The notes: generated by a model from the letters alone, not told the origin. A stretch of DNA of 64,000 nucleotides from Myrmaecium sp. VS I D KN 1 (GCA_019775845.1 JADQAV010000002.1:1364001-1428000); one strand, 5' to 3'; positions 11,365 to 23,041 are shown, counted from the stretch's first letter. A program made the numbers and translations.

Positions 11365-12591
11365 ATGAAGGACGGCTCCAAGCACATCTTCGGAGGGAAA
11401 AGGTAAACCTGACTGCACCGTCTTATTCTGCTTTCTTCCGCTCCTGTTTCTCTCCGACTTTGCTGCCGTTCCGGATAGAAATCCGCTGACATCACCCCCG
11501 GTGGAGGGGAACGATGTACATAGCGCCTGGACATCGCTCGACTGGGTGGCCAGTGACGATCGCGTGCGTGGAGGAAACTCATATGTACGTTTTCGGTAGA
11601 TGGAGATGCGCTCCTTCTCGTGAAACCCCTTTGGAAAGCAAACGCAAGGAGTTCCATTTGATCCTGATGATTCTCGCCGTCGTCGTCTTCGTCTTCGTCG
11701 TCGCGCGTGCATATATATAGTCCTACCTCGAATGCTACCCCTCATATGCCCGTTTCCATGGCTACCTCGACATCAAGACCTTGGGAGGGGCGGGCTTCGC
11801 GAGCCAACGCACCGCGAGCACGGAGCGAACGTGGGATCTCTCTGCGTACGACGGCATTGAGCTCGTCCTCTCCGACGCCGACGGTCAGTGTTTTCTGGTT
11901 TCTCGTTCTTCTCTATTTTCTTCTTTCCTGCCCCCATAGTCCCCGTCGACTACCCCCTTCCTTCCTGTGTCTCCCTTCCTCCTACACCTTCTAGGGAACA
12001 CAAGCGGGTGCATTCTCACAATTCTCTCCTATACAGCCAAGACGTACACCTTCATCCTGAAGGACGAGATCCTTCCTCGGAACCCTGAGGACGGCCGTGA
12101 GCAGGCAGCCATCTCGTACGAGTACGACTTCCACGTCGGCGACAAAGAGCAGGCGGGGTCGAGGGGAGCGTCGGCGAAGACCTCGATCTTCATCCCCTGG
12201 AGCGCGCTCCGGCCCACATACCGGGGCAAAGAGCGGAGGGATGCTCCTCCGATCAACTTGAAGAACATCAAGCGCTTCAGCATGATGATGCGCAGGTAAC
12301 GTTCACCCCCTTCTTCCATTTTCGGAGAGGGGCCTCCGCGTCCGCTAACGGCCACACAGCTTCTTCGGAGAGCAGGAAGGCTCTTTCTCGCTCACGCTAC
12401 ATTCTATCTCCGCCATCCGTCGCGGCGGCAGCAGCAGCATTAAGAGGGAACAGCCGCTCCTCTCATGGATCGCGCACTGGGTGGCGGCAGCGGTGCCGCC
12501 GGTCGGCCGGCGAACTTTCGCGCTCACCGCCGCTGTGGGATTGGTTTGGCTCGTGACGAGAGGGCTTCCCGGCGCCGCACGGCGGTTGTAG
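11365..12591 (+). CDS. CIA30 family protein (complex I intermediate-associated protein 30)
   Basis: CIA30 proteins are beta-sandwich chaperones first defined as assembly factors of mitochondrial complex I in Neurospora; many fungi also carry shorter paralogues of unproven role. Five exons by eye: 11365-11402, 11524-11584, 11721-11883, 12037-12295, 12360-12591 (250 residues); the introns are long for this window (121, 136, 153 and 64 bp). Family blocks: FGGK, then DWVASDDRVRGGNSYSYLE, FHGYLDIKTLGGAGFASQRT, YTFILKDEILPR, then IFIPWSALRPTYRG and SFFGEQEGSFSLTLHSISAI. No N-terminal mitochondrial presequence is visible. After the CIA30 domain the protein continues about 55 residues and includes a hydrophobic run TFALTAAVGLVWLV flanked by arginines, a possible tail anchor. 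Exons 1-3 are the least certain. Intron 2 contains a GTC-rich simple sequence at about 11675-11705. Confidence 0.85.
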
Positions 12592-14609
12592 ATGTTTTTG
12601 TTCTTGAAGGAAGGGGGTCTTGAGGAAGAGCGTAGTGGGAGCTGATGCAGTAAAAGAGTAGGAAACGGAGAGAAGGGGCTAAAAAGAATGTGGGGTCATT
12701 ATCTTATTGTACTTCAATATATACATACCTCACCGATACTGTACAGCATCAAGAGTCGATTGATTCATGATTGCTTGAAAGATGACATGCTGGTTGAATA
12801 TATAGCCAGCGGCCGATCACTGTGAGTGGTAAGAACACAGACGCTCGTCTCTTCGTTTTGACCTACTTATCGTGTTTGTTCTCGTAACTGGATCAGGATC
12901 TGGTCGAGGAGAGTCCAAGTTCGAAGGATTTCCAGGTTTCATATATAGCTAGGTAATGTATGTATATCATTACCTCAGTATGTGAGTGAGACCTGGGATA
13001 AGGTGTGCCATTGTCAGGGCGCGGATATGTACAACGATAAGCCAGTTGGTGTGCGCACATGCTGCCGCCGCGTTGCTCGGAACGCGGAACACCATCCGCT
13101 CATGCATGCCTTGACCGGATCGGCAAGGCAAGGCACCTACAATTTGTGGTGGGGTGGGGTTTACGTATCAAATTTCCCACGACACACGTACGACTGGCCT
13201 TGGCACCCCGACCTCCCCACACCGCACCGCACCACACCACACCAGACCACACCGTGCACACCTCTTCCCGCCGTCCCCCTTGCGGCCGAAACGACACAGA
13301 AGAGATGTTCGGACACGCCGTTTGCGGTTGCGATACCTTACGACCGTAGCGGAATGTCGTCGTTCCGTCCATCATGCATCAGATGAGACGGCGGCGGAAA
13401 AGAAGAACGGAGAACCTTGATCGTTCTGCTATCGTCAGAAACTTTTCTGCTAGGTGGTTTCCCTTGGTCAGGAACATGAAGCATGGAAGAGCCCGACGGT
13501 CCGCGGAGGAGGGAGCGGTGACCGACCGAGGGGTAAGGTAGCCCAGAGAACCGATTATGCCTGAGGATTCGAGAAATGAGAGGAAGCATACCGTACTCCC
13601 ATCCCTAGTATGGTATATCACTGTATCGTATTGTCTTGATAGGGCACCTACGGTAACCTTTTTAAATGGTACTCCAGTGGACCCGACGGACGGACTGTGA
13701 GGCGGCCAAATTCCGTTCCGACGGGTGACGGGAGAGCGGGGTGTCCGGGTTCCGGTTCTTGGGGGAAGAAAAGGGGTGGATTGGTTGCTAAGGCTACCTA
13801 GTACTGGTCTGTACTGGTCTTTTAGTCCTCGGCCTGTTATCCGTACCTTACTCGTGCTTTCTCCTCCTCACACGAGCCGAGGCAGTTCCCCCTCCTGGGC
13901 TCTTCCAGGTTCCAATATGGCCCTTATCGATCTCTTAGGTACGGCCGTGGCGGGCCCAGAAGAGGTCCCTTCCAGCCCAGCCCGAGGCACCCACTCACCC
14001 ACTCACCCACTCATCCACTGCACCTCACGGCCACACAACTACCACGGCCAGGCCACCCGGGCGGCTTGACTCGCTTGGACCCGGTGTTGGCTTGTCTATC
14101 CGTACCACAAGTCGGTGCCTTCCCTCAGCGACCTCACCTTTCAGCGTCCGGGCCACCCGGCCACCCCGTGATGTAAACCTGCAGACCCGTTTTTTCGGCA
14201 TCTCCGTATTTTATTTCTCTACCCATCCACACTGCCTTTCTACCTAATAACCCACTCACTAACTTAGCTCTTCCGTCCACTCATCAGGCGCACCCCCCCG
14301 GATGTAAGCGTTATGTTTATAACCATCCGATCCTGCCCTACCTCCTCGTATCTTGCCGGCCCTTTTTTCCTCTTTTCTCTTTCTTTCCCCCCCTTCTCGT
14401 CTTCACTCTCTGTTCCTCTATCTGATTGCCTGTCCTTTTCTTCTCTCCCTCTATATCAGAGATCTCGGCTGTCCCCTGTCCGCAACGTCATTGTACCCCC
14501 ATCCGCCCTTGGAATTTAAAAGAAACGCAATCCGTCCGAAGATCGCAGAGCGCTTGATTGGTAACTCCACAGACCACGCCATCTCGCTCCCCTGCCTGGC
14601 CTTGCTCAC
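12592..14609. other. Intergenic, CIA30 to MFS transporter
   Basis: About 2 kb without a supportable gene. It holds low-complexity CACCACACC-type sequence at 13215-13260, a short tandem array of an 8-base CACTCACC unit at 13988-14018, and a CT-rich stretch at 14355-14460 that is the likely core promoter of the MFS gene. Open frames here are short and overlap on both strands. Confidence 0.4.
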
Positions 14610-16658
14610 ATGGCCGAAAAAAATCGCGACGTCGAGTCGGGCGCGGGGCCCACCAAGATCCCGCATTGGAAGCTGATCCTGAAGCAAGACATCCTTACCG
14701 ATGAGATTATCAACTACAATTACGAGGGGAGCGGTACGGAGGAGGATCCCTACGTCGTCGAATGGATCGAGAACGACCCCCGAAATCCGATGCTCTTCCC
14801 GGCCGTAAAGAAGTGGACTATCGCCCTGACCATGGCCGTCGCGACCCTGGCCGTGGCTTTCTGTTCTTCCGCCTACTCTGGAGGTACGTCGGCTCTCCTT
14901 CGCGCCCCTGGTTCTCCCCGGCATCGCCGAGCCTGACTAACGTGTGTTCCACCCCTGCAGGTATCACCCTGATGATGTACGAGTTCCAAGTCAGCCAGGA
15001 AGTGGCCACGCTGGGTCTCTCGCTCTTCGTGGTTGGGTTCGCTGGCGGACCGCTCCTTGCCGCGCCTGTCTCCGAGCTGTTCGGTCGTCAAATTGTGCAG
15101 TTCATGTATGTTGATCAACCCCCTGAACGGCTGTCACCGTGAGCGATACTGACCAACGCAGCACTTTTGGAGCCTTTGCCGCATTCAACGCCGGATGTGC
15201 TGGCGCGCAAAATATCTGGACCTTGCTCATCCTCCGGTTCTTTGCCGGCACTTTCGGGTCCTCCCCCCTCACCAACGCTGGCGGCGTCATTGCGGATATG
15301 TTCTCCGCCAAAGAGCGCGGTCTGGCCATGGCGATCTTCAGCATGGCTCCGTTTATGGGCCCCGTCCTTGGTCCCATTGTCGGTGGCTTTTTGGGTGAGA
15401 CGGAAGGGTGGCGGTGGGTCGAAGGCCTGATGGCCATCTTTTCCGGCACGCTCTGGATACTCGGCACCTTGATTATCCCGGAAACCTACGCGCCCGTCCT
15501 TCTCCGGAGACGCGCCGCCAAACTGTCCAAGATCACCGGCAAGGTGTACCAAAGTCGCGGTGAGATTGAAGCCGGACCAGTTTCGGTCTCAGAAGCCTTC
15601 TCCACCGCGCTTTCCCGGCCGTGGATCCTGCTTTTCCGCGAACCCATCGTGTTCCTCCTCAGCATCTATATGGCCATTATCTACGGAACTTTGTACCTGC
15701 TCTTCGGTGCCTTCCCCATCGTCTACCAGTTGAACCGAGGCTGGAGTGAAGGAATCGGTGGTCTGCCTTTCATCGGAGTGGCGGTCGGCATGTTTTGCGC
15801 GCTGGCCTGGATCCTGACGATCGACAACAAGAGATATCTCAAGGCCGTTCACGCAGGAAACGGGTACGCTGCTCCCGAGGCGCGTCTTCCACCTGGCATC
15901 ATCGGGGGCGTAGCACTGCCAATCGGCTTGTTCTGGTTCGCTTGGACGAACTATACTTCGATCCACTGGATTGTGAGCATCATCGCTTCCGCGCCCTTTG
16001 GATTCGGCATGGTCTTGATCTTCCTGTCCGTCATGAACTACCTCATCGACTCGTACACCATCTTCGCCGCGTCGGTCTTGGCCGCCAATTCAGTCATCCG
16101 AAGTCTCTTCGGTGCTGCTTTCCCTCTGTTCACGACCCAGATGTACGACAACTTAGGTAAGTAGCGTGGCGCTGAGAAGACGAGCTGGTGAAGTCTGAAC
16201 TAACATGAATACCAGGAATCCACTGGGCCTCCTCCATCCCTGCCTTTTTGGCCCTGGCGTGTTTGCCTTTCCCTTTCCTTTTCTACAAGTACGGTGCTCC
16301 CATCCGTCTGCGGTGCAAGTATGCCGCCCAGGCGGACGCGTTCATGCAGAAGATCCGCGGACAGGCCGCCCCCGTACCCGAGCCGAGCGAGCAAGTGCCG
16401 GAAGAGGCGCAGGGTGTTGCGGAGCGCGAAGCATCCGAGGAGGGATACGAGGAGACGGAACCGCACTTCGAGCGAATCAAGACCGGCCATTCGACGAGAA
16501 GCGAGCGGAAGATCGAGTTCCCCGACAACCCGTACGATATCGATCGTGTCAATACGATGGAGTCGTTTGGACATACCCGGTCGAGGACGAACTCGGTGTC
16601 GAGTCGGCCCGGCAGCAGTCGAAGAGGCAGTCTGGCGAAGGTGATGAGCAAGAAGTAA
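14610..16658 (+). CDS. MFS transporter, DHA1 (drug:H+ antiporter-1) type
   Basis: Multi-pass plasma-membrane transporter of the major facilitator superfamily; DHA1 members export drugs, polyamines or other small molecules in exchange for protons. Exons: 14610-14883, 14961-15105, 15162-16156, 16216-16658 (618 residues); introns 77, 56 and 59 bp, branch sites CTGACTAAC and AACTAAC. A cytosolic N-terminus of about 70 residues contains the [14 protein letters not shown] segment typical of fungal DHA1 pumps. Motif A is seen as [16 protein letters not shown] and motif C as [14 protein letters not shown], followed by GWRWVEG. The second half contains the loop [20 protein letters not shown] and the helix [21 protein letters not shown] long hydrophilic C-terminal tail (about 120 residues, Glu- then Ser/Arg-rich) ends in VMSKK and may be a regulatory phosphorylation region. 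Substrate cannot be read from sequence. Confidence 0.93.
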
Positions 16659-17332
16659 GGGGAGATCGCTGCTGCCTTTTGATTTGAGGAAATGGAGGGA
16701 GATCCGGGCCGCTTTATACCTCGTCGTTTTTTTCCCCCTTTCCCTATATTTTTCTCTAATGTCTAACTTTTACTTGTACACGAGTTATACCCGCTGTCTT
16801 GTGTCATTGGATGACGGTTTGGGAATGAATATAGATATGAAATATGTGCTATGTTCGATGGACCAGCAACTTGATGAATTGTGGTGACTGATACAAATCA
16901 TCTGAACTGCGCGCAGCTCCTCAGTCCCAAGGCGGCAAGAAGAGGCTGTTCTCGTTCTCGGTTCGCGTGGACCTTACCTTGTTGCTCCTCCAAAGTGCGA
17001 TGGCCGGGGGGCTGAATTTCGATTCACGTAAGAAAGAGTGGGGCTTCTCTCGCCCCCGGAGCAACTATTACAAGGTAGTAGTTCCCCTCATCATCATTGA
17101 ACCACACCACCCAGGTACCTTTACCCCACCAAGCACCCCCACCATCCTACATCCTCTGGGATACCATATAAACAATCGTCGTTTTCCTTCCCCCTTCCCT
17201 CCGGAACGTCTTCCGCCATCCACGCCGACATCGACAGCGACACATTGTGCCCCCACACTTCAATCAAATTCGCCGCACATCGACCTCCATCTCCCTACCG
17301 CCGCAACCAGCACAACCATCCATCTCACCACC
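16659..17332. other. Intergenic, MFS transporter to UPF0303 gene
   Basis: MFS 3' UTR followed by the promoter of the UPF0303 gene, with a CCATATAAAC element around 17162-17171 and C-rich leader up to the ATG at 17333. No other feature seen. Confidence 0.4.
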
Positions 17333-17890
17333 ATGTCCGACTCCACCACCGCTCCGACCGAGCAGCTGCCCGCCCCCTCGCACGACCTCGCCGCGCTCGA
17401 AGCGGAAGAGCACGCGCTCACGCTGCCCCACTTCACCGCCGCCGACGCCTGGACGCTGGGCACGCTGCTCCGCGCCCGACTGCTCCGCTGCTTTCCCCAC
17501 CTCGGCGCTCCATCGCCCTCCGGCGGGGTGGTGATCCACATCGCGCACGCGAACGGGCCGCAGCCGCTCTTCCACGCCGCCCTCGGCGCCGGCACGGGCC
17601 CGGACAACGACGACTGGGTGCGGCGGAAGCGGGCGACGGCGCTCCGGTGGGGGCGGAGCAGCTGGTACGTCGGCCGGAAGGCGGGCGGGGACGAGGCGCG
17701 CTTCCGGGAGAAGTACGCGCTCCTGGGCGGGGACCGCCCCGCCGCGTTCGCGATCCACGGCGGCGCGTGGCCGGTGCGGGTGCACGGCGTGGATGGCGTC
17801 GTCGGCGTCGTGGTCGTGAGCGGCTTGAAGCAGGAGCAGGATCATCAGGTCATCGTCGAGACGTTGAAGGAGTTTTTGGCGGCTTGCTGA
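17333..17890 (+). CDS. UPF0303 / DUF336 (GlcG-HbpS-like) protein, Ybr137w type
   Basis: Intronless, 185 residues. The family has the DUF336 (haem-degrading/HbpS-like) alpha-beta fold; the yeast relative Ybr137w is a cytosolic oligomer linked to the tail-anchored-protein (GET) machinery, while bacterial members include haem-binding HbpS/GlcG. Blocks that place it: AADAWTLGTLLRARLL, GVVIHIAHANGPQPLFHAAL, GTGPDNDDWVRRKRATALRW, GRSSWYVGRK, then FAIHGGAWPVRV, VVVVSGLKQEQDHQVIVETL. The start was taken at the ATG preceded by CACC (17333), which gives the usual family length; the frame stays open upstream, but that part is low-complexity leader. The gene is markedly GC-rich (GCG/CGG codons dominate), more so than most neighbours. 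The precise biochemical role is unknown. Confidence 0.88.
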   Translation: MSDSTTAPTEQLPAPSHDLAALEAEEHALTLPHFTAADAWTLGTLLRARLLRCFPHLGAPSPSGGVVIHIAHANGPQPLFHAALGAGTGPDNDDWVRRKRATALRWGRSSWYVGRKAGGDEARFREKYALLGGDRPAAFAIHGGAWPVRVHGVDGVVGVVVVSGLKQEQDHQVIVETLKEFLAAC

Positions 17891-18488
17891 GGGGGTAGGG
17901 CTTAGGGTTGGATTTGGTGGGGTGTGGGGATATCTATGGAATTCTGCGGAGGGAAAGCATTGTTGGACGCACGCGTGGACAGGTGTCGCACGTTGCTGCA
18001 TGCACGCACGGATGTGCGCGTGGATGAGAGAAAAATCATAAGGTATGCATCTAAGTTGCATGGGGGATGAACTGGACTGGTAAAATATGACGTTTTCCCC
18101 GCTTGACTGTATATATACTGTATACATACACCCTCGGTGCGCCACTTCCTGTATTGAACACGCGTGTTTATGGTATCCCACCTTCCCATCGAGAAATATA
18201 ACGCCGCAATGCCATTCCATCGACTTTTTCTTCTCGACAACGCCGTCGTACGCCTCCGCTCACTTCCTCCGCCTGTTCCTCTCGTATCGTAGAGTCCATA
18301 TCTCGTATCCGATCGTGACTCCTCCACCCGACCTCATCAATCAGCCTTCGCTTTCCGGCATGTCGGCCCGGATGTGCCCGTCCCCGTCGACGGCGTGATC
18401 CGCATCGCCGTCGGCCCACCCCTCTTTTCTCCGCGTCACGATTCAACTGGCTCGCTCGCGATATGTCCTGGTATATCCCATGTGTCCC
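17891..18488. other. Convergent intergenic region, UPF0303 gene to cox19
   Basis: 3' flanks of two convergent genes. No RNA gene or repeat seen; the long overlapping minus-strand frame 17264-18220 is a shadow of the GC-rich UPF0303 coding region and its 3' flank. Confidence 0.4.
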
Positions 18489-19064
18489 CTACTCCTGTGA
18501 CTTCTTCGGTTGTTGGGCAGCGGCGCCGCTCGCTATCGTCGCTGTCGTCGTCGTCGTCGTTGTCTCGTCGTCGTCATCCTTGTACCCCAGATTCTTCATC
18601 TCGTCGGGCGCCATCAAGTTCCTAGAGGACGCAGGCACGTACGCCAGATTAGCCCGATGAACCGCAGCAGCAGCTTCTGCCATCCAGGAAAGGCATTGTG
18701 TTAACACGTACCGCTCCATCCGACACTTGAGGTAGGCCTTGGACAGCAACCGGCACTCCTCGTTGTTGGTGCCGGCGTGCCGGCGGAGGCAGCGGAGGTA
18801 GAGTGTCATGATGGGTTTACACTCGCCTAGGTTCCCGTGTCAGCGCCTCTCTGCCCACCGCATCGTCGAGGAGAGAAAGACAGAAGGAAAGGAAGGCAAG
18901 CCGTACCATCGTGATCCAAGGGGAAGGAACCTCGCTCCGGCCTAACGATTGAATTTTTCCACGCGGGTGAGCGGGCAGCCATGCGCACGAGCGGGAATGG
19001 AGTGGCCTTACGGGACGGGCTTGGCGATGATCTGCCTTCCGCCGGGGGACCCGGGCGTGCTCAT
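18489..19064 (-). CDS. cox19: Cox19, cytochrome c oxidase assembly factor
   Basis: Small twin-CX9C protein of the mitochondrial intermembrane space, imported by Mia40/Erv1, needed for copper and redox steps in cytochrome c oxidase assembly together with Cox11. Exons (minus): 19064-19012, 18941-18907, 18826-18712, 18621-18489; introns 70, 80 and 90 bp, all phase-consistent. 111 residues against 98 in yeast. The N-terminus contains PPERGSFPLDHDGECK; the two motifs are C32-X9-C42 and C54-X9-C64, then RNLMAPDEMKNLGY, which is diagnostic for Cox19. The C-terminal extension is a low-complexity Asp/Thr tract (DDDDETTTTTTT) encoded by a GTC/GAC trinucleotide repeat at about 18538-18575, so its length may vary between strains. 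Confidence 0.95.
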
Positions 19065-19696
19065 GGTTGCGGATCGGTGATCGCTGGTGGGGATGGCGAG
19101 GAGGAAAAGGAGGAGAAGGAGGGGGAAAGGGAGTCGGAGGGAAGGGCGAAAGGGAGAAGGAAGAAGAGAAAGAAGAGGTGGGTTGCGCTGCTCCCAATTC
19201 CGTTTCGAGTCGAGTCGGAAGTCAACGAGCGGCGGGATTGATTGGGGTGAGGATGGGTCGGATTTCTCCGAGGGATGGATGACGGACGGGCGACCCGGAG
19301 CAAAAAAATGCAGGGTCCACCGCCTGCACCCGCGCGGACGGAACGACGGGGAGAACGGGAGCTTCTCCGCACATACCCTCGAGCAAGCTGGGACCACCGC
19401 CGGCAGAACGAGACGCATAAAACGAAACGAAGAATAAAGGGAAGGATGAAGACAAAGATGAAGATGAAAGACGGTTCTACTATATGCCTTCCTTCAAATC
19501 ACCGACGATAAGGTACCTATCTGTGTACATACGGTACAAGTTCCACACAACACAACCGCCGACCTTCGCCATCAGAAACGCCAGACTCACCCCATTTACG
19601 AGCCGAAACCAAAAGGATCATGTACAATCAAGTCAATGGGCAAATACAGAAAAAAAGATAGAAAAATATACACGCACCCCTCGACCGCAAGCACCG
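19065..19696. other. Intergenic between cox19 and the aspartic-protease-like gene
   Basis: Upstream of cox19 the plus strand is purine-rich (19085-19180, GGAGGAAAAGGAGG-type), i.e. a CT-rich fungal core promoter read on the minus strand. The rest is the 3' flank of the minus-strand aspartic-protease-like gene. No separate gene seen. Confidence 0.45.
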
Positions 19697-21599
19697 TCAC
19701 CGCCGACCACCCCCACCGACCACACTGCCCTCCAACTCCGCCGGCTCCGATGACAACGGCGACGCCGCGGGGAATTGCTTCACCCGCCCATCGTCCAGCT
19801 CGTGCGCCCAGCCGCGGCCGTCCTTCTGCATCAGCTCCGCCCGCGGCATGTGATCGCCGACCATCTCGTGCTTCTGCGTCGTGCCGTTCTCCAGCTCCTC
19901 CCGCTGCTGCGATGCCACCTCGTGGTACGCGACGGCGTGCGCATTTCTATCGCTTCCCTCGCTGCCGCTACCGCCGCCCGAACGCTTCCCGGGACCCCTG
20001 GGACGGTGACGGAAGAGCAGGTATGCGGCGAGGCCGAGGAGCGCGACCCCGACGGCGGCGCCCACTGCGATGCCGGCGATGGCGCCCGCGGACAGGGAGG
20101 GCGCGGCATCGTCGGCGTCGGTGTCCGTCGAGGTTGAGTTGGTCGAGTTGGTGGCGTGGGAGTCGATCGCCACGAGGTTTGCGGGGGTGGTGGTGTTCGG
20201 ATAGAGGGCCTGGTGAAGGCTGAAGCTGTACTTGTCTGTGACGGGCCGGACGAGTCAGTCGGTGGCCGGCCTTCGCCTGCCGCGTTCGCGGGGTGGAGCA
20301 AAACCTACCGTAATTCGCAATCATGTACGCGCTCTGCAGGAACGCGCGACCGAAGATGTACTGCGTGTCGTTGGCGGCCCGCTTGATGGGGAAGAAGCGG
20401 TTGGTCTCGGTGCCGTTGGGGATGAGTTCGGAGCCGGCGGTCAGGTAGAGGCTGGTGTAGGGGAGCGTGACGGTGACGGAGTCGCCATTGAGGGCGGGGC
20501 CGAGGCGGAAGACGACTTCGGGAGCCCGCTGCAGGAGCGTGTCGTGGAGGGTGTCGTTGATCAGGTACAGCCCGGCGGTCTCGTTCCAGACGAGGCCGAA
20601 CTCTTCCTCGAACGCGGTGCAGGTGTCGTTGGGCAGCCAGATGTACGGCGTCAAGGTGTTGAGGAAGGTGAAGTGCTGCTCGGTCAGCAGGGGCGTGTAT
20701 CGGGCGGAATTGACGTAGATGTCCTGGACGCCGACCTGGAAGTCGTAGCTCTGATCCGCGCCAAAGGGGAAGGTGACGTCGTTGTCCTCGAACCGGGTGC
20801 TGTCGTATCCACCCAGCGTCAGGCTTCCGTAGACCTTCGGCGACCGGTTGTAGCTGCCGGCGGTGTACGACCAGGACGTGCTGGGGATGGCGGAGGTGCC
20901 GTTCTGCAGGCTGGCCATGAAGCTGGGCCAGTTGTCGTTCACGGTGGTGAAGTTGATCAGGCGCGGGTTCAGACCCAGCGTGCCGATCCAGAAATCCTCC
21001 GCGACGATGCCGGCCAGGATCTGTTGGCTGCGCGAGGGGCCGTCATCGGTCCAGCCGATGGTCAGGGTGTCGAAGCCGTAGGCGCCGTTGCCGGTGAGGC
21101 CGAGGGAGCTCTCCAGCGGCCACAGGCTGAGCTCGAACAAGCCTTTGTTCTTCCAGGTGGTCGAGGTGGTGTTGTCGAAGGTGAAGCCTCGACCCTTGCG
21201 GCACTGCGCCGCGTCATAGTCCGTGCCGGCGCATGCCTCGGGAAGGATGACCCAGGAGGCGACCTGGTCGGAGGCGGGAAGGACGCGGAGGATCTGGGAG
21301 GGCGTGCCGACGGAGATCTGGAAACTCGACCACGGCCCGTCATAGCCATCCCTAGAGCGAGGTGGGGTGAGTAGGACGGACGACTGGGGGAGGGGGGGCA
21401 GCAGGCAGCAGAAGTGGAGGACATACCAGTACTCGCTCACGGGCACGCTGATGGGCTGCTTGGCGTCGGTTGCGGTCACGGCGGCGGAGGAAAGGAAGAG
21501 GGAGAGGAGGAGGAAGAAGAAGAAGCGGAGGAACAGAGCCAAGGATGCGGAACGGGAGCGGGAGCGGGAGCGGGAGCGGCAGTAGAAGGCGGCGGCCAT
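19697..21599 (-). CDS. Membrane-anchored aspartic-protease-fold protein lacking catalytic motifs
   Basis: Pepsin-like (A1) fold protein, probably secreted and anchored in the plasma membrane. Exons (minus): 21599-21427, 21351-20309, 20235-19697; introns 75 and 73 bp; 584 residues. The N-terminus has an Arg/Ser run (encoded by a GGAGCG repeat) then a hydrophobic signal/anchor (LFLRFFFFLLLSLFLSSAAV). The pepsin body starts at DGYDGPWSSFQISVGTPSQ and ends with the usual FGRAFLQSAYMIANYDKYSF. Many N-glycosylation sequons are present. A C-terminal transmembrane helix (GAIAGIAVGAAVGVALLGLA, then YLLFRHRPRG) is followed by a roughly 90-residue cytosolic tail. Oddity: the first catalytic motif D-[ST]-G is replaced by PASDQVASWV and the second by LNTLTPYIWLP, so both active-site aspartates are missing from the expected places. 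I infer a non-proteolytic pseudo-enzyme. Start chosen at the first true ATG (21599). Confidence 0.87.
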
Positions 21600-22243
21600 C
21601 TCCTGGCGAGAGGCGGGGCAGCGGGCAGGCACCTAAGTCACACCTGCTGGACGGGCGCGCAGCATTCGCCGAGCGGGACAGACACGGGTAAAGAACAGCG
21701 AAAACAGTGCAGTAAGGTAAGTGGTAGGTAAGGTACGACCGTTTCGCGAACGTGATGGAGGGGAAGGAAAAGTCAGGTCAAGTCAAGGGGAAGAAGGATG
21801 GATGGACAGCTGGTTGCTGGTTGCTTCTCCAGTGGCTGCCCAGTCCTTGTGCGACCCCTTGCACTGCCTGCCATTGCCGTCGTGGTGCTGATGCGAAGGA
21901 CTGATCGGATATCGTAAGGCCAGGTCAGGTTGGGTAGTAAGTAGCACCTTCAGGTAGCCTTAGCGCGCGGTGCCCCCCCCGAACCCCCCGGACGAGCGAA
22001 GGATTCGCCCGGACGCTGGCGGTGACGGGACCCCTTGGATGTTTCACGGCAGGATGATGGATGGGTGGATGGCCAGTGGTTGGGTGGGTGTAGGCAGGTG
22101 GGGGCCCGTCCTGCCAGTGGTTTAAGTAACGTGCGGGGGAAAAGGGAAGGGTGACGGGAAGGAAGGCACGAAGGGTCCCTCCGCTACTACGGAGTAAGGT
22201 ACTAGGTAACTAGTACTGTAACCACGGACCACTGATGACGGGG

Positions 22244-22278
<35 letters not shown>

Positions 22279-23041
22279 GACCTCTTGTCGTCTTCCTCTT
22301 CCTCCTCTTCTTCTTCTTCTCTCCTTGTCTGATCACACATTCAGGGCGGTGACGACGACGACGATGACCTCCATCGGAAACTTTCATCTGATCGAGGCTC
22401 AGTTCACATTGCACGACCGCTACCGCAACCCCACCGTCGTCGCACTCAGCCCAACATCGGTGGGTTGATGATGATCCTCTTCTCAAGGACCAAGGGCTGT
22501 GCTCGCCGCTCGATGCGCAGTGAGCTGGTGCTCAACGCTCACCGGGGATGGCCCCGTTCTGCTTTGCTGCTGTTCTGCTGCTCTGCTGCTGCTGCCTCCA
22601 CACTGCCTCCACTGCCTCTGCCCACTGCCGCTCCCGCTACTGCAGGTGGAGTCAATTATAGCTGTCGGGACGATGCAACCACGGGCCACCGGTCTCGGCA
22701 CCTCCCTGGGCGAGGACGGGCACCAGCGGAGCGCCTGCACCGTCATTGGTCCCCCTCACTGACTGGCCAGGCTGAGCAGTGCCTCTCCTCCGCCGACCAT
22801 CCATGACCGCTCCCCTGCTCGCCGTCCGCTGTCAATATTGGGGGCCAGGCCGATGAAGATGCACCTCTTGACATACATTATTAAGAGCGGTCGTCAACAT
22901 GCGCGCCTCTCTTCTCTCCCACGCCGTCTTCTCCGGACTCTCTTTTCACCCGGTGTCGTTGAAGCCCCTCCTCTCTCGAGGCCGTGATCTGTTCTCGCAT
23001 TGCTCTCCTCTGCGCCCTCGTTCGCGCGCATCTCGGTCGTG
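21600..23041. other. Divergent promoter region between pseudo-protease and wall-protein genes
   Basis: 1.4 kb with no supportable gene. It contains GGTAAGTGGTAGGTAAGG-like repeats around 21713-21732, TACGGAGTA (22188-22196), a CT dinucleotide repeat (22247-22274), and adjacent TCTTCC/CTT tracts. Confidence 0.4.
22247..22274 (+). repeat. (CT)14 microsatellite
   Basis: Fourteen uninterrupted CT units, followed by a less regular CTTCCTCTTCCTC tract. It lies in the divergent intergenic region and may act as a GA/CT promoter element or simply be a polymorphic microsatellite. Confidence 0.95.

Noticed and set aside
17264-18220. 318-codon minus frame across the UPF0303 gene
   Set aside because: Shadow frame caused by the very high GC content of the real plus-strand gene.
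20232-21374. 380-codon plus frame inside the aspartic-protease-like gene
   Set aside because: Antisense shadow; the minus frame has clear pepsin-fold blocks and correct splice junctions.
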